Shown here one piece after another: positions 34,086 through 41,211 of a DNA stretch of 64,000 bases. Position 1 is the first letter of the stretch. Every line of letters begins with the position of its first letter. A program made the translations under genes and the position numbers. The notes under the pieces were generated by a model. That model was not told where the DNA came from, made no database searches, and saw only the letters and a list, made by a program, of their open reading frames with translations. The DNA lies in assembly GCF_009859475.1 (NCBI RefSeq), contig NZ_CP044549.1, forward strand, positions 620,001-684,000. The letters are read 5' to 3'. Origin of the DNA: Hydrogenophaga sp. BPS33 (GTDB lineage: Bacteria; Pseudomonadota; Gammaproteobacteria; Burkholderiales; Burkholderiaceae_C).

Positions 34086-34888
34086 GCCACGCCACCGACA
34101 CCCCGGCGCAGGACGCCACGCCCCTGCGCATCGAGGATGCCGAGGGCGGCGTGCGCGTGATCGCGATCGATCGGCCGCACCGCATGAACGCGCTCGACCC
34201 GGCGAGTGCCCACGCGCTGGCCGATGCCCTGCGCGCCGCGCAGGCCGACCCGGCGCTGCGCGCGATCGTGCTCACCGGCACCGGTGGCCAGTTCTGCACC
34301 GGCGCGGACTTGAAGCACCGCAAGCAGCCCGGCGAGGAGAGCGTGCTGGTGCCCTTGCAATTCTGCTGCGATCTGCTGATGCAAGGGCCACTGCCCTGCA
34401 TCGCAGCGGTCGACGGCGCGGCCTTTGGCGCGGGGCTCTCGCTCGCGCTGGCGTGCGACCGCATCGTGGCCTCCAGCGCGGCGCGTTTCTGCGCGCCGTT
34501 CACCGGCATCGCGCTCGTGCCCGACGTGGGCATGGTGCGCACCCTGCCGCGCCGCGTGGGCGCGGCGCGTGCGCGCGAGTGGATGATCGAAGGCACGGTG
34601 GTGGACGCCGCGAGCGCGCTGCAACACGGCCTGGTCGACGAACTGGCGGACCACGCTGCCGCGCTGGACACGGCGATGGCCCGAGCACGCCTGTGGGCAG
34701 GCCGCGCGCCCATGGCCATCGCCGCGCTCAAGCGGCTAGAAGCGCACGACGCCCACAAGGCCGCACCCATGGCGCAGCTGTTCGAGCGCGAACGCGCGGA
34801 GCAGTCCGCGCTCACCGCCAGCGCGGACTTCGCCGAAGCCGTGGCCGCGTTCCGCGAGCGGCGGCCTGCGGTTTTCCAGGGACGTTGA
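34082..34888 (+). CDS. crotonase family protein (PaaG-like isomerase type)
   Basis: The protein has 268 residues. The crotonase core is clear: VIAIDRPHRMNALDPASAHAL, QFCTGADLKHR, VDGAAFGAGLSLALACDRIVA. The first hydratase Glu is absent (GAGLSL). The second region reads GIALVPDVGMVRTLPR, carrying the Asp of PaaG-type isomerases. The start is GTG 34082, overlapping the stop of the SDR gene (GTGA); no ATG fits before the conserved core. Its stop overlaps the next ATG, so coupling on both sides is tight. Confidence 0.87.
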   Translation: MSHATDTPAQDATPLRIEDAEGGVRVIAIDRPHRMNALDPASAHALADALRAAQADPALRAIVLTGTGGQFCTGADLKHRKQPGEESVLVPLQFCCDLLMQGPLPCIAAVDGAAFGAGLSLALACDRIVASSAARFCAPFTGIALVPDVGMVRTLPRRVGAARAREWMIEGTVVDAASALQHGLVDELADHAAALDTAMARARLWAGRAPMAIAALKRLEAHDAHKAAPMAQLFERERAEQSALTASADFAEAVAAFRERRPAVFQGR

Positions 34889-36426
34889 TGCCATCCATTT
34901 TTGACCTTGCCCGCGCGCAGCCCGAGAAGGTGGCGGTGCGCTTCCTGCAGCCGCGCGCCGAGCTGCGTTTTCGCGAACTGGCCCAGGCCGCCGCCGATGC
35001 CGCGGCCTGGATGGTGTCGATCGGCCTGCAGGGCGGCGAGACCATCGCGCTGCTGTGTGAGAACCGCGTGGAACTGCTGGCCTTTGCGCTAGGCGCACGC
35101 CGCGTGGGCCTGTACTACACGCCGGTGAGCACGCACGCCAAGCCGCGCGAGCTGGCGCACATCCTGCGCAACAGCGGCGCGCGTGCCCTGGTGGCCTCCG
35201 CGAACACCCAGGCGCTCGCGGTGCAGGCCGGAGCGCCCGGGCTCATGCCCTGCTTCCTGTTGCCGTCGGAGCAGGGCGATCCGGCCCTGGCCTGGCCCGC
35301 CGCGCAGACCACGGCGCGCACCGGCGATCTCGACGATGGCCTGCCCGCCCGCTGCATCGGCCGCGACTTCCTGTATTCCTCCGGCACCACCGGCCAACCC
35401 AGCGGCATCCGCAAACCCATGCTGCCCTGGGACCGCCGGCACGAGCCCGACCCCGAGGTGGCCGCCTGGCAACGCGCTTTCGGTTTCGACGCCGAGTCGG
35501 TCTACTTCTCGGCCGCGCCGCTGTACCACGCCGCGCCACTGCGCTACGCCATCCGCGTGCTCGAATGTGGCGGCACCTGCGTGCTGATGGACCGCTTCGA
35601 CGCCGAGCAGGCCTTGCAGGCCCTGTGCACCGAAGGCATCACGCACAGCCAGTGGGTGCCCACCATGTTCGTGCGCATGCTGGCGCTGCCGGCCGAGCTG
35701 CGCGAGCGCTGGACGCCCAGCGGCATGCGCGTGGCCATCCACGCCGCCGCGCCGTGCGCCCCCCACGTCAAGCGCGCCATGATCGCTTGGTGGGGCCCGA
35801 TCGTGCACGAGTACTACGCCGGCTCCGAGGGCGTGGGCATGACCGCGATCGACAGCCACGAATGGCTGGCGCACCCTGGCTCGGTGGGCCGCGCCCGGGT
35901 CGGCGTGCTGCACATCACCGATGAGTCCGGCCGCGAATTGCCCACCGGCGAAGACGGCGTGGTGTGGTTCGAAGGCGGTCCGCGTTTCGAGTACGTCGGC
36001 GACCCCGAGAAGACCGCGCGCGCCTACAACGACCGGGGCTGGGCGACCTACGGCGACATCGGCCATGTCGATGCCGAGGGCTATCTCACCCTGAGCGACC
36101 GGCGCGCAGACCTGATTCTCTGTGGCGGCGTCAACGTGTACCCGCGCGAAATCGAGGACGTGCTCGGCCAGCACCCGGACGTGGCCGACGTGGCCGTGGT
36201 CGGCGTGCCCGATGCCGACATGGGCGCGGTGCCGGTGGCCTTCGTCCAGCCACGCGCCGGCGTGACCGACGAAGACGCGTTGCGTGCCGCGCTCGTGGCG
36301 CATGGCCGCGAACACCTCTCCAGCATCAAGCTGCCGCGCCGCTTCGAATTCCGCTCCCACATTCCGCGCCTGGAAAGCGGCAAGCTGCTGCGCCGTGCCC
36401 TGCGCGACGAACCCTCTGCGTCATGA
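34888..36426 (+). CDS. acyl-CoA synthetase (AMP-forming, ANL superfamily)
   Basis: The protein has 512 residues. Motifs: YSSGTTGQPSGIRKP (P-loop), EYYAGSEGVGMT (core), RGWATYGDIGHVDAEGYLTLSDRRADLILCGGVNVYPREIE (hinge and FACS-type motif), and the C-terminal PRLESGKLLRR with the adenylation lysine. It activates a carboxylic acid for the downstream steps. The ATG overlaps the previous stop by 1 base and its own stop overlaps the CoA-transferase ATG. The paralogues at 5698 and 61014 lack its distinctive PWDRRHEPDPEVAAW insertion. Confidence 0.92.
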   Translation: MPSIFDLARAQPEKVAVRFLQPRAELRFRELAQAAADAAAWMVSIGLQGGETIALLCENRVELLAFALGARRVGLYYTPVSTHAKPRELAHILRNSGARALVASANTQALAVQAGAPGLMPCFLLPSEQGDPALAWPAAQTTARTGDLDDGLPARCIGRDFLYSSGTTGQPSGIRKPMLPWDRRHEPDPEVAAWQRAFGFDAESVYFSAAPLYHAAPLRYAIRVLECGGTCVLMDRFDAEQALQALCTEGITHSQWVPTMFVRMLALPAELRERWTPSGMRVAIHAAAPCAPHVKRAMIAWWGPIVHEYYAGSEGVGMTAIDSHEWLAHPGSVGRARVGVLHITDESGRELPTGEDGVVWFEGGPRFEYVGDPEKTARAYNDRGWATYGDIGHVDAEGYLTLSDRRADLILCGGVNVYPREIEDVLGQHPDVADVAVVGVPDADMGAVPVAFVQPRAGVTDEDALRAALVAHGREHLSSIKLPRRFEFRSHIPRLESGKLLRRALRDEPSAS

Positions 36427-37616
36427 CAACACCTCTGACCCCACCCCTGGACGGCATCCGCGTGGTCGATTTCGCCACCGGCATCGCCGGCCCGCACGCC
36501 TCGCTGCTGCTCGCGCACCATGGTGCCGACGTGATCAAGATCGAAACCCCGCAAGGCGACTGGAGCCGGCGCCTGGGCGTGAGCGCGGGCGGCCAGAGCC
36601 CGTTCTCCACCTACTACAACCGGGGCAAACGTTCGCTCGCGCTTGACCTGAAACATGCCGAAGGCCGGCGCGTGGCGTTCGAGCTCGCGCGCGACGCCGA
36701 CATCGTGATCGAGTCGTTCCGGCCCGGCGTGATGCAGCGCCTGGGCCTGGGCCAGGCGGCCTTGCGCGCGGCCAACCCGAAGCTGGTCTACCTCTCCGTC
36801 AGCGGTTTCGGGCAGGACGGGCCGCTGGCGCAACTGCCCGCCACCGACACCGTGATCCAGGGTTATGCGGGCCTCATGAGCCTGAACCGCGACGCGGCGA
36901 ACGCGCCGCAGCGATTCCCCATGATCCTGGTCGACGTGGTCTCCGGTCTCTACGCCGGCCAGGCCACGCTGGCCGCCTTCATCCGCCGGCTGCGCTTTGG
37001 CCACGGCGCGCACCTGGACTGCAGCCTGATGCAAAGCGCGCTCGCCATGCAGGCGCCCGCGCTGGTGAAGCACGAGTTCGAACGCGGCCGGCCGACCGTG
37101 ATGTACGTGCCGCTGGGCGTGCTCGCCACGCGCGACGGCTTCCTGAGCATCTCGGTCAACCAGGACGCGCACTTCGTCGCCCTGGGCCGCGCGCTGCGCC
37201 GCGAGGAACTGTCCACCGACCCGCGCTTTCGCGAACTCTCGGGCCGCATCGCCCACGAAGCCGTGCTCATGGACATCATCCGCGCCGAGTTCCTGCGCGA
37301 GACCACCGACGAGTGGTGCCGCCGCCTCGAAGCCGAAGAGATCCTGCACGCGCGCATCCGCCACTACGACGAGGTGCTGCACGACGGTGAACTGGTGCGC
37401 AGCGGCGCGCTGGACTGGTTGCAGCAACCCGGCGTTGACGGCCTGCTGCCCATTCCCAACATCCCCGGCGGCCCGCGCGCGGGCGACTACGGGCGCCTCA
37501 AGGCCGCGCCGCACGTGGGTGAGCACAGCGAAGAGGTGCTGCGCGGCATGGGCATGGACGCCGCGCAGGTGCAGGCCCTCGTCGACAGCGGGGCGGTTGC
37601 CGTGCACCGGCCCTGA
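36423..37616 (+). CDS. CaiB/BaiF family III CoA-transferase
   Basis: The protein has 397 residues. LDGIRVVDFATGIAGPHASLLLAHHGADVIKIE, KRSLALDLKHAEG, SFRPGVMQRLGLG and the VSGFGQDGPLAQLPATDTVIQGYAGLMSL segment with the catalytic Asp are present. C-terminal VGEHSEEVLRGMGMDAAQVQALV matches the family. With a synthetase directly upstream, the cluster has both ATP-dependent and ATP-independent ways to load CoA. The ATG overlaps the synthetase stop (ATGA). Confidence 0.93.
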   Translation: MTTPLTPPLDGIRVVDFATGIAGPHASLLLAHHGADVIKIETPQGDWSRRLGVSAGGQSPFSTYYNRGKRSLALDLKHAEGRRVAFELARDADIVIESFRPGVMQRLGLGQAALRAANPKLVYLSVSGFGQDGPLAQLPATDTVIQGYAGLMSLNRDAANAPQRFPMILVDVVSGLYAGQATLAAFIRRLRFGHGAHLDCSLMQSALAMQAPALVKHEFERGRPTVMYVPLGVLATRDGFLSISVNQDAHFVALGRALRREELSTDPRFRELSGRIAHEAVLMDIIRAEFLRETTDEWCRRLEAEEILHARIRHYDEVLHDGELVRSGALDWLQQPGVDGLLPIPNIPGGPRAGDYGRLKAAPHVGEHSEEVLRGMGMDAAQVQALVDSGAVAVHRP

Positions 37617-37651
37617 GTTCCTTGGTTTGAATTTCGATACGCAGACGCTCC

Positions 37652-38779
37652 ATGCAAGACGTTTTCATTTATGACCTGCGGCGCACACCGGTCGCGCCCG
37701 AAGGCGGGGCCCTGGCCGAGGTGTTGCCCTCGCGCCTGGTCGGCGCGCTGTTGCGCGAGATCGCAGCGCCCATGAAGGGCAAGACCATCGATGCCCTGGT
37801 GCTCGGTGGCGATGGCGCAAGCGAAACACCGCGCCATGCGCTGGCATCGGCTGGCCTGGTGACGCGGGACGGCGCCTGGCAACTGCAGCAAGGCGGTGTG
37901 TCGTCCATGGCCGCGCTGCGGCAGGCCGCGCAGTCGGTCGCCGCAGGCGATCTCGACCTGGCGATTGCGGGGGGCTACCACGTCGCCAACGCCCAGCGCC
38001 CGGCCAGCGCGTTCGACTTGCTGGTGGCCATCGCGCATCCGGTGCTGCCCGCGCGCACGGCGGCAGATGTTGCGGCCCAACGCCAGGGCTTGGACACCCA
38101 GGCACTCGACGCGTGGGCCGCTTGTTCCCGCGAAGCCTTGCACGGCGCGGGCCACGCAGACGTGGAGGTGCCGGTGCGCGACATCAACGGCCTGAGCGTG
38201 CTGGCCGAAGACCACAGTACCGGCACACCCCCTTCCGATCCCGATCCGCAAAACTACGCCGCCACCGCCGCGAGCCACCTGCACGCCGATCTGCCCGCGC
38301 CGCCCCGCGTGCACCACGCCGCACACCTGGCCGCGCCGGTGGACGGCGCCTGCCTGTTGCTGCTCGGCAGCGCCGATGCCGGCGCGCAAGCGGGCCTTGC
38401 GCCCCGCGCGCGGGTGAGCGGCCATGCGGCGGTGTGCGAAGGCGCGGCCGCCGGTCCTGCGGCTGTTGCCACCGCCGTGCGGCGCGTGCTGCAACAGGCG
38501 GGCTGGCGGGCGGACGAACTCGACCGCCTGGAGATCCACGACGCGCAGGCCGTGAGCGCACCCCTGGCCAGCGCCATGCTCGGTGTGCCGCTGGAGCGCA
38601 TCAACCGCCTGGGCGGCGCACTGGTGCGCGGCGACATGGGCGCCGCTGCGGGTGCTGCCTGCCTGGCGCGCCTTCTGGTGGCGCTGGAGCACAGCCACAC
38701 GCAGCGCGGCGTGGCGGCCATCGCCGATGCGGCGGGCAACGCCATTGCCATTGCTCTCGAATGCAAGGCGACAACATGA
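37652..38779 (+). CDS. thiolase-fold protein lacking all catalytic residues
   Basis: The protein has 375 residues and aligns with FadA-type thiolases over its length. The nucleophile segment, LCGSSMQAL in FadA, reads GGVSSMAAL with Gly82 in place of Cys. The GHP histidine motif reads VRGDMGAA. The C-terminal Cys loop reads IADAAGNAIAI. WEIN(E)AFA is LEIHDAQAV. Thiolytic activity is therefore very unlikely. It is coupled by a 4-bp overlap to the FadB-like gene downstream, whose dehydrogenase half is also degenerate, so it may be a structural partner of that chain. The frame is fully open, so this is not simple decay. Confidence 0.8.
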   Translation: MQDVFIYDLRRTPVAPEGGALAEVLPSRLVGALLREIAAPMKGKTIDALVLGGDGASETPRHALASAGLVTRDGAWQLQQGGVSSMAALRQAAQSVAAGDLDLAIAGGYHVANAQRPASAFDLLVAIAHPVLPARTAADVAAQRQGLDTQALDAWAACSREALHGAGHADVEVPVRDINGLSVLAEDHSTGTPPSDPDPQNYAATAASHLHADLPAPPRVHHAAHLAAPVDGACLLLLGSADAGAQAGLAPRARVSGHAAVCEGAAAGPAAVATAVRRVLQQAGWRADELDRLEIHDAQAVSAPLASAMLGVPLERINRLGGALVRGDMGAAAGAACLARLLVALEHSHTQRGVAAIADAAGNAIAIALECKATT

Positions 38780-40752
38780 CGAACACCGCATCCCTTGCCG
38801 CCGCTCCCGAACAAGACGCCCTGCCCGCGACGCTGGGCACGCCAGGCATCCGCGTCGACGTCGACGCCGACCACATCGCGCTGCTCACCATCGACCTGCC
38901 CGGCCAAAGCGCCAACACCATGAGTGTGGCCTTCAAGGAAGAACTGCGTCGGGTGGTCGAACGCCTGGAGCAGCACGAAGGCCTGCGCGGCGTGGTCATC
39001 ACGTCGTCGAAGAAAACCTTTTTCGCGGGCGGCGACCTGCGCATCCTCATCGCCGTGCAGCCGTCGCAGGCGCAGTCTTTCTTCGACGGCCTGGAGTGGT
39101 TCAAGCAGACGCTGCGCCGCCTGGAGCGCCTGCCCATTCCCGTGGCCGTCGCCATCAACGGCGCGGCGCTGGGCGGTGGTTGGGAAATCTGCCTGTGTGC
39201 CCACGCGCGCTTCTGCCTGGCCGACGACAGCATCCCGCTCGGCCTGCCCGAGGCCACGCTCGGCCTGCTGCCCGGTGCGGGTGGCGTGAACCGCATGGTG
39301 CGCTTGCTCGGCCTGCAACGGGCGCTGCCGCTGCTGATGGACGGACGCAGCTTCTCGCCCTCCAAAGCCCTGGCCATGGGCCTGCTGCACGGCACCGCGC
39401 CCGACATGCCGGCCGTGATCGTGCAGGCGCGGCAATGGGTGCGGGACCATCCGCGCCCCGTGGTGCCCTGGGACCAGCCGGGCTTCGACATCCCCGGCTT
39501 GCGCCATGAACTTGCGGCGGTGCTGCGCTCGGCCGCCCTGCAGGTGCTGGCACACGACCAGGGCCGCTACCCGGCGCGCCAGGCCATCCTGGCCGCCGCC
39601 GTGGAAGGCGCGTGCCTGGACATCGACAGCGCGCTGCGCGTGGAGACGCGCTACCTCACCTCGCTCGCAACACAACCGGTGGCGAAGAACATGATCCAGA
39701 CCCAATTCTTCGACGCCAACGACATTCGCGCCGGCAAGGGCCGGCCAAGCGATGCGCCACGCACCGAGTTGCACCGCATCGGGCTGGACGTGCGCACGCC
39801 CGGCGCGGTGGCCCTGGTGCTGGCGCACACCGCCAAGCGGCTGCACACGGTGCTGCGCGCCGGCAGTGCGGCGCAGCTCGAGGCGTGCCGGTGCGAGATC
39901 GACGCCGCCTTGCGCCAGGCCGTGGCGCAGCGCCGCATGACACAGGAGCGCGCCGATGCGGCCAGTGCCCTGGTGTCTTCGCACATCGCCGCACAAGGCG
40001 ACGACGGCATGACCGAGGACCTGCTGATCACCGTGGCCGATGCGCCGCTGCGTGCCGAGGGCGCGCGCGGCGCGGTGGTGCTGGCCGCGCACGCCAGCGC
40101 GGCCGAGGCCCTGGCGCACGGCGTGCCCGCGCTGCGCTTCATCCCGGACCTGGACGGTGGGCTGGTGGAAGTGGTGCACGGCCCGAACACGCCGATGAAC
40201 ACCGTGGCCCTGGCCTACGACTACGCGCAGCGCATCGGCAAAACACCGGTGCGGGTGCGCGATGCGGGCGAAGGTTATGTGGCGCGTCTCGGGCGCGCGG
40301 CGGCCGAGGAAGCGGGCTGGCTGCGCCAGCAAGGCGTGGGCGACGCCTTGATCGAGAACGCCGCCTTGCAGACCCACCTGGCGCAAGGCCCGTTGGCACT
40401 GGCGGCGCGCTTTGGCGTGGTGCTGCCCGACGCGCACGCCGCCGTGTCGCCGCTGCCCGACGTGCGCGAGATCCAGGACCGCGTGCTGTTCGCCATCGCA
40501 CTGGCGGCCGCGCGCTGCCTCGAAGACGGTGTGATCGCCTCGGTGCGGGATGCCAACATCGGTTCGATCCTGGGCATGGGCTTTCCGCGCTGGACCGGTG
40601 GCGCGCTGCAGTACATCCAGCAATACGGCATCGCGCGCTTCGTGCAGCGCGCCGATGCGCTGGCCGGGCAACTGGGCGATCGCTTCACGCCGTGTGCGTT
40701 GCTGCGTGGCTTGGCCGAGCGGCAGGCCAGCACGATCGAGGTCGCGGTGTGA
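38776..40752 (+). CDS. FadB-like protein with intact hydratase and degenerate dehydrogenase domain
   Basis: The protein has 658 residues. The N-terminal crotonase domain retains both hydratase glutamates (E137 in GGGWEICL and E159 in PEATLGLLPGAGG). The C-terminal 3-hydroxyacyl-CoA dehydrogenase half has lost the GxGxxG nucleotide loop (IGLDVRTPGAVA near 335-346). The catalytic-His motif HFF reads RFI at 454-456, and GFIGNR reads GYVARLG. The C-terminal NIGSILGMGFPRWTGG motif is kept. It should hydrate enoyl-CoA but not oxidise the product; the SDR at 33318 could do that. It is coupled to the degenerate thiolase upstream and the thioesterase downstream. Confidence 0.85.
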   Translation: MTNTASLAAAPEQDALPATLGTPGIRVDVDADHIALLTIDLPGQSANTMSVAFKEELRRVVERLEQHEGLRGVVITSSKKTFFAGGDLRILIAVQPSQAQSFFDGLEWFKQTLRRLERLPIPVAVAINGAALGGGWEICLCAHARFCLADDSIPLGLPEATLGLLPGAGGVNRMVRLLGLQRALPLLMDGRSFSPSKALAMGLLHGTAPDMPAVIVQARQWVRDHPRPVVPWDQPGFDIPGLRHELAAVLRSAALQVLAHDQGRYPARQAILAAAVEGACLDIDSALRVETRYLTSLATQPVAKNMIQTQFFDANDIRAGKGRPSDAPRTELHRIGLDVRTPGAVALVLAHTAKRLHTVLRAGSAAQLEACRCEIDAALRQAVAQRRMTQERADAASALVSSHIAAQGDDGMTEDLLITVADAPLRAEGARGAVVLAAHASAAEALAHGVPALRFIPDLDGGLVEVVHGPNTPMNTVALAYDYAQRIGKTPVRVRDAGEGYVARLGRAAAEEAGWLRQQGVGDALIENAALQTHLAQGPLALAARFGVVLPDAHAAVSPLPDVREIQDRVLFAIALAAARCLEDGVIASVRDANIGSILGMGFPRWTGGALQYIQQYGIARFVQRADALAGQLGDRFTPCALLRGLAERQASTIEVAV

Positions 40753-41189
40753 GCGCGGGCTCAGCCGACACCGGCATGCGCGCCTTTCTCGGCCTGCACT
40801 TCGTGGCCGTGGAGCGCGACGGCATCCGCATGCGGCTGGAGATGCGGCCGCACCACCTCAACCAGGGCGGCACGCTGCACGGCGGCGCGATCACGTCGAT
40901 GATCGACATCGCCTGCGCGGTAGCGGTGCGCGCCCGCCTCGACGGCGCACCGCCCGGACCGCAGGAGCCCGCGCCCAACGCCGCGCAGCCCATCGTCACG
41001 CTCACGCTGAACACCGCCTTCCTGGGCAGCGTGGCCAGCGGGCCGGTGACGGTGTTCGCGCGCCAACGCGGCGGCGGCCAGCGCATCCGCTTCGTGGCGG
41101 CCGAGGTGTTCGACGCGCAGGACCGGCTGATCGCCACCGGGGACGGCAGCTACACTTTGCGCGCACGCCCGCCCAGCGCGCGCCCCTGA
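40749..41189 (+). CDS. PaaI-type hotdog thioesterase
   Basis: The protein has 146 residues. The hotdog-fold signature HLNQGGTLHGGAITSMIDIACAVAVRA contains the conserved NxGGxxHGG catalytic region, and LTLNTAFLGSVASGPVTVFARQ and RLIATGDGSYTL follow. It hydrolyses acyl-CoA esters, perhaps releasing CoA from stalled intermediates. I start at GTG 40749, overlapping the FadB-like stop (GTGA); ATG 40776 is a possible shorter start. It ends 22 bp before the LuxR-type regulator. Confidence 0.87.
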   Translation: MSAGSADTGMRAFLGLHFVAVERDGIRMRLEMRPHHLNQGGTLHGGAITSMIDIACAVAVRARLDGAPPGPQEPAPNAAQPIVTLTLNTAFLGSVASGPVTVFARQRGGGQRIRFVAAEVFDAQDRLIATGDGSYTLRARPPSARP

Positions 41190-41211
41190 CACGCTCTGGA
41201 GTCCCTCGCGC

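Noticed and set aside
38254..40671. Very long open frame on the minus strand opposite the FadB-like gene
   Set aside because: It is a shadow of high-GC coding sequence: His/Arg/Gln/Ala-rich translation, no conserved motif, no ribosome site, while the plus strand encodes a clear crotonase domain.
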